Source: Pseudoxanthomonas sp. NC8 (lineage in GTDB: Bacteria; Pseudomonadota; Gammaproteobacteria; Xanthomonadales; Xanthomonadaceae). Taken from it: 64,000 nt of DNA. Position numbers and translations under genes: made by a program. The stretch covers positions 1,797,001-1,861,000 of the forward strand of contig CP060419.1 of the NCBI GenBank assembly GCA_025232375.1, read 5' to 3'. The notes beneath the pieces were generated by a model. The model saw nothing but the letters and a program-made list of their open reading frames with translations, was not told where the DNA came from and did no database searches. Shown here piece by piece: positions 49,807 to 59,183 of this stretch; position 1 is the first letter of the stretch, and every line of letters begins with the position of its first letter.

Positions 49807-52037
49807 ATGCACTGGTTCCACGACCTTCCAATCGCACGCAAGCTCGCCCTGGCCTTCACCGCAACGACGGCGATGACCGTGGCCTGGGCCTGTTCTCCCT
49901 GTTCCGCCTGAACACGGCCAACGAGCAGCTCAAGGAAACCAGCAGTAACTGGATGCCCGCGGTCGTCCACCTTGGCGAGATGCTGTCGCTGCTCAACGAA
50001 TACCGCACCTACGAGCTGGCGCAGCTGGGCCGCCGGGGCCAGCCGGAAGAACTCGCCGACTACGACAAGCGCATCGCCGACGCGCGCGCCAGCATCGAGT
50101 CGGCCGAGCAGGCCTACAACGCGATCGAGGGCACGCCCAGCACCGAGGAGCTGGCCCTGTACGCCAAGGTCAAAGCCGCGCGCACGGCGTACTTCGGCTC
50201 CCACGACAACATCGCCCAGGCCATCGCAGCGGATGATTTCGCCACCGCAGCGCAGGTCTCGGAAGGCGCCTCGCGCGCGGCCCGACGCGAGTTCTCCGGC
50301 GCGCTCAAGGCGCTGATCGGATACAACGTCGACGGACTGGACGCCCCAGGTCAAGGCAGCCGAGGCGGCGCATGCGCGCACCGTTGCCGCGATCTGGATC
50401 GGGATGGGCCTGCTCGTGACGCTGGCCGGCCTGCTCGGCTGGGCGATCGCGCGCGCGGTCTCGCGGCCGCTGCAGAAGGCCACCCGCGTCGCCGGCGACA
50501 TCGCCCGCGGCCGCCTCGACAACGCCATCAGCGTGGACAGCCGCGATGAAGCCGGCCGCCTGCTCGAGTCGATGCGCGGCATGCAGGAACAGCTCCAGGC
50601 GGTCATCGCGGCGCAGGCCGAGATGACCGTGCGCCACGACGAAGGCCAGATCAGCTTCCGCATCGACGACAGCGGCTTCCCGGGCGACTACGGCCGCATG
50701 GTTCGCGATACCAACGCCCTGGTCGCGCAGCACATCGGGGTCAAGATGCGCGCGGTCGAGGTGATGCGCCACTACGCCGTCGGCGACCTGTCGATCGACA
50801 TGGACCGCCTGCCCGGCGAGAAGGCGGTCATCACCGAAGCGATGGACATGTGCAAGCGCAACCTGTCGGCGATCAACACCGAGATCAGGCGCCTGGCCAC
50901 CGCTGCCGCCGCGGGCGACTTCGCCCAGCGCGGCGACGTGGATGCCTACCAGCACGACTTCCGCGCCATGGTCGCCGGCCTGAACCAGCTGATGCAGACC
51001 ACCGACGGCAACCTCGACCTGGTTTCCGCGCTGCTGCGGGCCATCGCCGCCGGCGACCTGACCGCGCGCATGGACGGCGACTTCCACGGCGTGTTCGCCA
51101 CCATGCGCGACGACGCCAACGCCACCGTGGCCCAGCTGACCTCCATTGTCAGCCGCATCCAGGCGCCTCGGCCGCCATCTCCACCGCCTCCACCGAGATC
51201 GCCGCGGGCAACAGCGACCTGTCCCGCCGCACCGAGCAGCAGGCCGCCAACCTGGAAGAGACCGCTGCCTCGATGGAGGAGCTGACCTCCACCGTCAAGC
51301 AGAACGCCGACCACGCCCGCCAGGCCAACCAGCTCGCCGTCGGCGCCGCTTCCGTCGCTTCGCAGGGCGGTAAGGTCGTCGGTAAGGTGGTCACCACCAT
51401 GGCCGACATCCAGGCCTCCTCGCGCAAGATCGCCGACATCATCTCGGTCATCGACGGCATCGCCTTCCAGACCAACATCCCGGCGCTCAACGCCGCAGTC
51501 GAAGCAGCCCGCGCCGGCGAACAGGGCCGCGGCTTCGCGGTGGTGGCCACCGAGGTGCGTTCGCTGGCCCAGCGCTCGGCCACGGCGGCCAAGGAGATCA
51601 AGACCCTGATCGAGGACTCCACCGGCAGGGTCGCCGACGGCTCGGCGCTGGCCGAACAGGCTGGCCACACCATGGGCGAGCTGGTGGCCTCGGTGCAGCG
51701 GGTGACCGACATCATGGCCGAGATCAGCGCCGCCTCGCAGGAACAGGCCTCGGGCATCGAGCAGGTCAACCAGACCATCGTGCAGATGGACGAGACCACC
51801 CAGCAGAACGCGGCCCTGGTCGAGGAAGCCACCGCCGCGGCGCGGGCGATGGAGGAGCAGGCCGACGGCCTGGCCGAGGCCATCGCCGTGTTCCGGATCG
51901 AGGGCGGTGCGGCCCCGCTCGCCATGCCCGCGGCTCCGGCCTCCACCGTGCCCCTCCCGCCGCGAAAGGCGCCGACCGCTCCGCGCGTACACGGCAACAC
52001 CGCGCTGCGCAGTGACGCCGACTGGGCCGAGTTCTGA
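49807..52037 (+). CDS. Methyl-accepting chemotaxis protein 1 (4HB, poly-HAMP), frameshifted
   Basis: Transmembrane chemoreceptor. TM1 near residues 10-30, a periplasmic helical (four-helix-bundle type) sensor with [20 protein letters not shown], and TM2 ([20 protein letters not shown]). A HAMP domain and two further HAMP-like units follow ([33 protein letters not shown]), then a signalling domain with hairpin tip [20 protein letters not shown]. It ends DADWAEF, a CheR/CheB-tether type pentapeptide. Breaks at 49885, 50346 (GCCCAGG read GCCCCAGG) and 51165. At 51478 AACATCCCGGCG replaces the invariant NIL, again a CCTGG miscall. Confidence 0.93.
51040..51966 (+). repeat. Receptor signalling-domain repeat, copy 1
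   Basis: From GCCGCCGGCGACCTGACC to the Pro-rich tail. Almost base-identical to copy 2 over about 900 bases and strongly similar to copies 3 and 4. Confidence 0.85.
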
Positions 52038-52101
52038 TCCCATCAAGGACAGGCATCCGCGGCCGATATCCCGGCAAGATCCCCCGTTTGCGAGTTCCGC
52101 C

Positions 52102-54359
52102 ATGATGTTCATCCACGCCACGCACCGGCTGATGTCCAACCTGCCGATGAAGCGGAAGTTCCTGCTCCAGACCGGCCTGGTTGCGGTCGGCATCATCGTC
52201 CTGGCGGTGGTCGCCGCGCGCATCCAGTACCTGGACCTCAATTCCACCCGCCAGGCCGGCCTGCGCGCGCAGACCGAAATGGCCATCGGCGTCATCGAGC
52301 GCTACGCCGCGCGCGTCGAGGCCGGCGAGATGGACCTGGCTGCCGCCCATACCGCCGCGCTGGAAACGCTGAAGTCGATGCAGGCCACCAAGGGCGTGGA
52401 CTACTTCTTCGTGACCGACGAGGTCCCGAACATGCTGATGCACCCGACCCGGCCAGACCTGACCGGCAAGCCGGTGGCGAATGTGCTCAGTCCGGATGGC
52501 AAGGCCATCTTTCCCGCGTTCGTGAAGGCCGCGCAGGGCGGCGGCGGCTTCGTCGACTACACCTGGGCCAAGGCCGGCAAGGACAAACCGGTGCAGAAGA
52601 CCTCGTTCGCCACCCTGTACCAGCCGTGGGGCTGGGTGATCGGCACCGGCGTCTACCTCGACGACACACCAGGCCGAGGCCCCAATTCACCTGGATCATG
52701 ACAGTGGCCGGCGGCGTGCTGGTGCTGCTCAACCTGGGCGTCGGCTGGCTGATCGGCAGCACCGTGCTGGGCTCGGTCGGCCGGGCGCTGGCCGCGGTGA
52801 AGGGTGTGTCGCGCGGCGACCTGGGCGTGCGCACCGGCGAACATGGTCGTGACGAAGTCGGCCAGATGCTGAAGGCGACCGACGAAATGGTGCACATGCT
52901 GGAGCGCTTCTCGCAGCAGACCCAGCACATGATCGGCCAGCACGCAGGCCCCGATATCAGCCACCGCATGCCGGAGGATTTTCCGGGCGTCTATGGAGAG
53001 CTGGCCAGCGGCATCAACACGATGATGTTCGAGCACCTGGACGCGATTACCGACGCGATCGAGGTACTGCAGGAATACGCCAACGGCGACCTGTCGCGCG
53101 ACGCCCGCCGCCTGCCGGGCACGCGCGCGGTTCTGCACCAGGCGATGGACGCGGCCAAGGCCAGCCTGCTGGCGATCAATGGCGAGATCAAGCCCTTATG
53201 GCCGCGGCGGCCGCGGTCGGCGACTTCAGCGCACGCGGCGACGAGGCGGCCTTCCGCGCCGACTTCCGCACCATGGTCGCGGGCCTGAACGCGATGATGC
53301 AGACCGCCGACCGCAACCTCGACCAGCTGTCCGCCCTGCTGCGTGCCATCGCCGCCGGCGACCTGACCGCGCGCATGGACGGTGACTTCCACGGCGTGTT
53401 CGCCACCATGCGCGATGACGCCAACGCCACCGTGGCCCAGCTGACCTCCATTGTCGGCCGCATCCAGGGCGCCTCGGCCGCCATCTCCACCGCCTCCACC
53501 GAGATCGCCGCGGGCAACAACGACCTGTCCCGCCGCACCGAGCAGCAGGCCGCCAACCTGGAAGAGACCGCCGCCTCGATGGAGGAACTGACCTCCACCG
53601 TCAAGCAGAACGCCGACCACGCCCGCCAGGCCAACCAGCTGGCCGTCGGCGCCGCCTCCGTCGCCTCGCAGGGCGGGCCGGGTCGTCGGCCAAGGTGGTC
53701 ACCACCATGGCCGACATCCAGGCCTCCTCGCGCAAGATCGCCGACATCATCTCGGTCATCGACGGCATCGCCTTCCAGACCAACATCCCTGGCGCTCAAC
53801 GCGGCGGTGGAAGCGGCCCGTGCCGGCGAACAGGGCCGCGGCTTCGCGGTGGTGGCCACCGAGGTGCGTTCGCTGGCCCAGCGCTCGGCCACGGCGGCCA
53901 AGGAGATCAAGACCCTGATCGAGGACTCCACCGGCAGGGTCGCCGACGGCTCGGCGCTGGCCGAACAGGCTGGCCACACCATGGGCGAGCTGGTGGCCTC
54001 GGTGCAGCGGGTGACCGACATCATGGCCGAGATCAGCGCCGCCTCGCAGGAGCAGGCCGCCGGCATCGAGCAGGTCAACCAGACCATCGTGCAGATGGAC
54101 GAGACCACCCAGCAGAACGCGGCCCTGGTCGAGGAAGCCACCGCCGCGGCGCGGGCGATGGAGGAGCAGGCCGACGGCCTTGGCCGAGGCCATCGCCGTG
54201 TTCCGGATCGAGGGCGGTGCGGCCCCGCTCGCCATGCCCGCGGCTCCGGCCTCCACCGTGCCCCTCCCGCCGCGCAAGGCCGCCAGCCGGCCACCGGTAA
54301 CGCGCCGGGCCGGCAATACCGCCACCATCCTCAACGAGGCCGACTGGGCCGAGTTCTGA
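52102..54359 (+). CDS. Methyl-accepting chemotaxis protein 2 (single Cache, poly-HAMP), frameshifted
   Basis: TM1 ([20 protein letters not shown]), then a single-Cache (sCache_2-like) ligand domain with [20 protein letters not shown] and [20 protein letters not shown]2 is [20 protein letters not shown]. Three HAMP-like units follow and a signalling domain nearly identical to receptor 1, ending EADWAEF. Breaks at 52670 (beside CCAGG), 53195, 53675, 53789 (ATCCTGG read ATCCCTGG) and 54180 (CCTTGG). It follows receptor 1 by 64 bases without a clear promoter, so it is probably co-transcribed. sCache domains often bind small carboxylates; the ligand is not predictable here. Confidence 0.93.
53345..54282 (+). 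repeat. Receptor signalling-domain repeat, copy 2
   Basis: Nearly identical to copy 1 at DNA level, including silent positions in the [20 protein letters not shown] segment, which suggests recent duplication or gene conversion. Confidence 0.85.
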
Positions 54360-54365
54360 TCCGGA

Positions 54366-54394
54366 CAGAAGCCCCGCCCACCGCGGGGCTTCTG
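54366..54394 (+). terminator. Terminator hairpin after receptor 2
   Basis: CAGAAGCCCCG / CGGGGCTTCTG stem directly after the stop. The trailing T-run is weak (CCATCT), so read-through is possible. Confidence 0.65.
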
Positions 54395-54492
54395 CCATCT
54401 GGAGCGGGGCCACCTGGCCATGCCACTTGCCGGCAAGCCATCGCTATGCGCGGCCAACGTGCCCGGTTCTGCGGGAATCCCCCCCTGGCGCC

Positions 54493-54519
54493 TCAAGTTG
54501 CCGCGTTCTGTTCCGATGA
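54493..54519 (+). promoter_or_regulatory. Sigma-28 promoter before receptor 3
   Basis: TCAAGTTG, 11 bases, TCCGATGA; correct spacing, -10 matches GCCGATAA at 6 of 8. 30 bases before the ATG. Confidence 0.65.
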
Positions 54520-54549
54520 CATGCAACGCCCCACGTCCTCGAGGACGCC

Positions 54550-57182
54550 ATGACATCCCCGCACCGCCAGTCCCAGACCAGCATCGCCACGCGCATGATG
54601 CTGGGCATCGCCCTGCTCGCCCTGCTCTGCTTCGGCCTGACCGCCGCCATCAGCTACCGGAAGAGCAGCCGCGCGCTGCTGGCGACCTCGCAGCAGACAC
54701 TGCAGGAGCTGGTGGGTCGGGAAGCACAACGCACGACCGCGGAGCTGTCCGGCGTCTACGACACCGCCAGTACCCTCGCCCGTACGCTGCTGCTGCAGCG
54801 CCAGCAGGGCATCCTGACCCGCGAGGGCACATCGGCGCTGATCCGCGACCAGCTGGAGGCCCATCCGGAATGGCTCGGCGTGGGCACGCTGTGGGAACCG
54901 GCCGCGTTCGACGACAAGGACGCCAAGTACGTCGGCACCGAGGGCCATGACGAAACCGGCCGTTTCATGAGCTACTGGGTATGGAACGACGGCACGCCGC
55001 TCACCGAGGCGCTGCGCAACTACGAAGTCCCCGGCGACGGCGACTGGTACCTGAAGCCGCGCGAGCTGAAGGCGCCGATGCTGCTGGAGCCCTACGAATA
55101 CGCGATCGGCGGCAAGACGGTCCTGATGACCACCCTGGCCATGCCGATCCTCGAGAACGGCCAGTTCCTCGGCGTGGTCACCGTGGACATCGCCCTGTCC
55201 TCGCTGCAGGAACGCCTGTCGAAGCTGGCCCCGATGGTAAGGGCCACGTCGAGCTGCTCTCTGCCGGTGGTAAGGTGCTGGCGGCCAGGGATCCGGACGA
55301 AGTCGGCAAGAAGCGCGAAGACGCCGCAACCCGGCGCATCCTGGCCAGCATCGCCGAGGGCAAGGCGTTCGCCGACTTCGAGGCCGATGCCAACGGCGAG
55401 GTCAAGGCCTATGCGCCGATGCAGCTGGGGCAGGCCGCGCAGCGCTTCGCGATCGGCGTCGTCGTGCCGCGCGCCCTGCTGATGGAGCAGGCGCGCAGCC
55501 TGCTGTGGACCATCGTCGGCCTCGGCATGACCGCGGCGGTGGTGCTGAGCCCAGCCCTGCTCGTGCTGCTGCGCAGGCAGGTGGTCGGACCGCTGTCCGA
55601 GGCGGTCACCGTCGCCCACGACATTGCCGCCGGCAAGCTGGACGGCCGCATCGACGTCTCGCGCAGGGACGAAATCGGCACCCTGCCAGGCGATGCAATC
55701 GATGCAGGGCAACCTGCGCGAACGGATCGAGCGTGACGCCGCGCTGGCGAGCGAGAACCTGCGCATCCGCACCGCGCTGGACGAGGTGACCACCAACGTG
55801 ATGATCGCCGACGCCGATCGCAACATCATCTATTCCAACCGCCCGATGCTGGAAATGCTGGCCCGCGCCGAGGAGGACCTGCGCCGCGACCTTCCCATGT
55901 TCGACGCCAGGACGGTTGTCGGCAGCAACATCGACATCTTCCACAAGAAGCCCGAACATAAGGCACGCATGCTTTCCGAGTTGCGTGGCACCCATCGCGC
56001 GCAGATCACCGTGGGCAACCACATCATGCGCCAGATCATCAACCCTGTGGCGGACGCGTCGGGGCGCCGGATCGGCTACGTCGTGGAGTGGGCCGACCGC
56101 ACCGTCGAGGTGCAGGTCGAGCACGAAGTCAGCAGGCTGGTCCAGGCGGCGACCGCCGGTGATCTGGACGGGCGGATCCTGCTTGAGGGCAAGGACGGCT
56201 TCCTGGGCCAGATTTCCGAGCAGTTGAACCTGCTGCTCGGCGCGATCTCCGGCAGCGTCGAGCAGGTCTCCGGCGTATTGCGCGCCCTGTCGCAGGGCGA
56301 CCTGACCGCGCGCATGGACGGCGACTTCCACGGCGTGTTCGCCACCATGCGCGACGACGCCAACGCAACCGCCGCCCAGCTGACCTCGGTTGTCTCCCGC
56401 ATCCAGGGGGCCTCGGCCGCCATCTCCACCGCCTCCACCGAGATCGCCGCGGGCAACAGCGACCTGTCCCGCCGCACCGAACAGCAGGCCGCCAACCTGG
56501 AAGAGACCGCCGCCTCGATGGAGGAGCTGACCTCCACCGTCAAGCAGAACGCCGACCACGCCCGTAAGGCCAACCAGCTGGCCGTGGGCGCCGCCTCCGT
56601 CGCCTCGCAGGGCGGTAAGGTCGTCGGTAAGGTGGTCACCACCATGGCCGACATCCAGGCCTCCTCGCGCAAGATCGCCGACATCATCTCGGTCATCGAC
56701 GGCATCGCCTTCCAGACCAACATCCTGGCCTTGAACGCGGCGGTGGAAGCGGCCCGTGCCGGCGAGCAGGGCCGCGGCTTCGCGGTCGTGGCCACCGAGG
56801 TGCGCTCGCTGGCCCAGCGTTCGGCCACGGCGGCCAAGGAGATCAAGTCGCTGATCGAGGATTCCACCGGCAAGGTCGCCGACGGTTCGGCGCTGGCCGA
56901 ACAGGCCGGCCACACCATGGGCGAGCTGGTCGCCTCGGTGCAGCGGGTGACAGACATCATGGCCGAGATCTCCGCCGCCTCGCAGGAACAGGCGGCCGGC
57001 ATCGAGCAGGTCAACCAGACCATCGTGCAGATGGACGAGACGACCCAGCAGAACGCGGCCCTGGTCGAGGAAGCCACCGCCGCGGCGCGGGCGATGGAGG
57101 AACAGGCCGACGGCCTTGGCCCACACCATCGCCGTGTTCCGCGTCGAAGACAGCGGCGCGCCCCCTGCGGCGCGTCGCCTGA
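54550..57182 (+). CDS. Methyl-accepting chemotaxis protein 3 (double Cache, HAMP, PAS), frameshifted
   Basis: TM1 ([18 protein letters not shown]), then a large double-Cache sensor: [66 protein letters not shown]2 is [24 protein letters not shown] and a PAS domain ([18 protein letters not shown]) follow, then the conserved signalling domain. Breaks at 55238 (GTCAAGGG read GTAAGGG), 55688 and 57116 (CCTTGG). The end is inferred at 57182 (LRRVA), assuming one extra C in a CCCCC run; this receptor then lacks the DWAEF tail. A double-Cache with Y/D-rich pocket often binds amino acids, but that is only a guess. Confidence 0.92.
56296..57134 (+). repeat. Receptor signalling-domain repeat, copy 3
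   Basis: Same domain as copies 1, 2 and 4 with more silent differences; HARQAN is replaced by HARKAN. Confidence 0.8.
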
Positions 57183-57201
57183 GGCGGCACGCGAGCTGGC
57201 C

Positions 57202-57228
57202 GGAAGGGCGCCTGCGGGCGCCCTTTCC
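57202..57228 (+). terminator. Terminator hairpin after receptor 3
   Basis: AAGGGCGCC, TGCG loop, GGCGCCCTT, then TCCCG. Supports a stop for receptor 3 before 57202. Confidence 0.7.
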
Positions 57229-57248
57229 CGTTCCGGGTGCAGCCGCTT

Positions 57249-57275
57249 TCAACTTTTCCCGCGCGCGGCCGATAG
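57249..57275 (+). promoter_or_regulatory. Sigma-28 promoter before ycgR
   Basis: TCAACTTT, 11 bases, GCCGATAG, 31 bases before the ATG. One of the best matches in the window. Confidence 0.85.
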
Positions 57276-57305
57276 GCCGGTAACGGAATCCCTTGCCGCC
57301 TGCAG

Positions 57306-58072
57306 ATGCCGGAAGCGCCCGAATCCAACGCCGCACCGATCGACCTGGAGGATGCAGCCCGCTACGTGCTGCACGACCCCGCGAGATCGCGCGCGTGCTG
57401 CAGTCGCTGGCCGACGCCGGTGCGCTGATCAGCGCCTACATCATGCCGGGCGGCCTGCCCTGCCCGACCGCCCTGCTGGAGGTGGACCAGGACGGCAACG
57501 TGCTGATCGACGGCAACCAGCAGGAAAGCATCAACCAGCGCATTGCTGCCGCCCAGTACCTGAACTGCGTGTCGCAGCTGGACCGGATCCGCATCCAGTT
57601 CCGCCTGCAGGCGCTGGCCCGGATCGACAACGACGGCAGGGTCGCCTTCTCCGCCCCGGCCCCCGATTCGCTGCTGAAGCTGCAGCGCCGCGAGCTTTAC
57701 CGGCTGCAGCTGGTCCCCGGACCGACGGTGCTGCTGCAGGCCCCGGCTGCCGAAGCGGGCGGCACGCCCCTGCAGCTGCGCGTGCTGGACCTGAGCGGCG
57801 GCGGCCTGGCGCTGTCGGTCCGCGATGACGACGAAGCCCGCTTCCGCCTGCGCAGCATGCTGCCGGGCTGCCAGCTGCGCCTTCCCGATACCGAGCCGAT
57901 GACCGTGCAACTGGAAGTGACCCACGTCTGCCGGCGCGAGCCGGTGGCCGGGGCCACCCTGCGCGCCGGCTGCCGCTTCGTCGGCCTGTCGCCGCAGGCC
58001 GAAAAACAGGTCCTGCAGTACATCTTCCGGGTCGAACGCCAGCGCAACGCGCGCGAGCGCAGGGCCCTGTGA
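57306..58072 (+). CDS. ycgR: Flagellar brake protein YcgR (PilZ domain), frameshifted near the start
   Basis: c-di-GMP effector that slows or biases the motor. The N-terminal YcgR domain has [16 protein letters not shown] and [15 protein letters not shown]. The C-terminal PilZ domain has the ligand motif [11 protein letters not shown] (RRxxxR) and DLSGGGLAL. One C is missing from CCCC near 57382. About 255 residues. It has its own FliA promoter, so the brake is made with late flagellar genes. The MASE2-GGDEF enzyme at 11.3 kb is a possible c-di-GMP source. Confidence 0.93.
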
Positions 58073-58080
58073 GCCCGGCC

Positions 58081-58107
58081 TAAAGTTGCCGCCGCGGCGG
58101 CCGATCT
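58081..58107 (+). promoter_or_regulatory. Sigma-28 promoter before cheW
   Basis: TAAAGTTG, 11 bases, GCCGATCT. Nearly ideal -35 and correct spacing, 54 bases before the ATG. Confidence 0.82.
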
Positions 58108-58161
58108 TCCTGTCGAACCGATCCGCGCCCTGCGCGGTCCCGTCCTGCAGGAGCGCACCCA

Positions 58162-58648
58162 ATGAGCAGTACCCCGACCCTGACCCCGACCACGGGCGAG
58201 TTCCTCACCTTCACCCTCGGCGAGGAGCACTACGGCGTCGACATCCTCAAAGTCCAGGAGATCCGCGGCTACGACGCGGTGACCCGGGTTCCCGACGCAC
58301 CCGAGTACATCAAGGGCGTGATCAACCTGCGTGGCACGATCGTGCCGGTGATCGACCTGCGCCTGAAGCTGCGCCTGCGCGAGGCGCGCTACGACAGCCT
58401 GACGGTGATGATCGTGCTGAACGTGGAGGACCGCGTGGTCGGGATCGTGGTGGACGGCGTCTCCGACGTGGTCCCCTGTCGCAGGAACAGATCCGCCCGA
58501 CTCCCGAGTTCGGCGCCGCGGTCGACACCCGATTCATTTCCGCCATCGGCACCTGGACGAGCGGATGCTGATCCTGCTCGACATCGAGACCCTGCTCGAC
58601 AGCGCCGACCTGGGCAATGGCGGCGCGTCGCTCGACGCCGCCGCCTGA
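58162..58648 (+). CDS. cheW: Chemotaxis coupling protein CheW, frameshifted
   Basis: SH3-like adaptor linking receptors to Che[53 protein letters not shown] and a C-terminal [13 protein letters not shown]. Breaks near 58472 and at 58552 (ACCCTGGAC read ACCTGGAC). About 162 residues, normal for the family. Separate from the CheW-like domain of ParP. Confidence 0.94.
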
Positions 58649-58656
58649 CCCCTTCC

Positions 58657-58684
58657 TAAAGTCCCGCGACCAATGTGCCGATAG
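58657..58684 (+). promoter_or_regulatory. Sigma-28-like promoter after cheW
   Basis: TAAA, 16 bases, GCCGATAG; the spacer is one base longer than in the other sites. 53 bases before the next gene, and likely also serves receptor 4. Confidence 0.65.
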
Positions 58685-58737
58685 GCACGGTACAGGGCCT
58701 CGCCCGGGCCCGCCCCCTTTCGTACTGGAGTACTGAC

Positions 58738-59118
58738 ATGAAACCCATCGTCCACATGCTGGCCTTCGCCGCCCTGCTGAGCGGCGCTCCCATTGCCGCC
58801 GCCGCCGGCGACGCCATTCCCGCCGATAAGGCCGTACGTTTCGTCGGCAAGGACGGCATGGTCTGCGGCAAGGTGGAGAAGACCCGCTTCGCGGAGAACG
58901 CCGAGGGCACGCCGACCTTCCTGTACATGGGCGGCGCGTTCCCGCGCCACACCTTCTCGGCCCGCATCCCCGGCGACCAGCGCGACAAGTTCAAGCCGAC
59001 CCCGGAGCAGCTGGAAGGCCGCGACGTGTGCGTGATCGGCACCATCCAGCGCGATGCCAGCCGCGCCGAGATCGCGGTGACCTCGCCGGCCAACCTCAAG
59101 CTCGCGAACATCAAGTGA
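58738..59118 (+). CDS. Periplasmic protein of the chemotaxis island, unknown
   Basis: Intact 126-residue protein with a Sec signal (MLAFAALLSGAPIAAAAG). The mature part is about 100 residues: AVRFVGKDGMVCGKVEKTRF, PTFLYMGGAFPRHTFSARIP, LEGRDVCVIGTIQRDASRAE, ending ITSPANLKL-like. The pattern of short strands with V.G.V and G.I suggests an OB-fold, and the two Cys could form a disulfide. It sits 65 bases before receptor 4, so it may be a ligand-binding or receptor-associated protein. I do not recognise a characterised family. Confidence 0.8.
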   Translation: MKPIVHMLAFAALLSGAPIAAAAGDAIPADKAVRFVGKDGMVCGKVEKTRFAENAEGTPTFLYMGGAFPRHTFSARIPGDQRDKFKPTPEQLEGRDVCVIGTIQRDASRAEIAVTSPANLKLANIK

Positions 59119-59183
59119 TCGCACGGCCCGGGCGCCAACCGCGCACGGGCCGTTCCTGCAACGTACCGGGGAAACCTTTCTCA

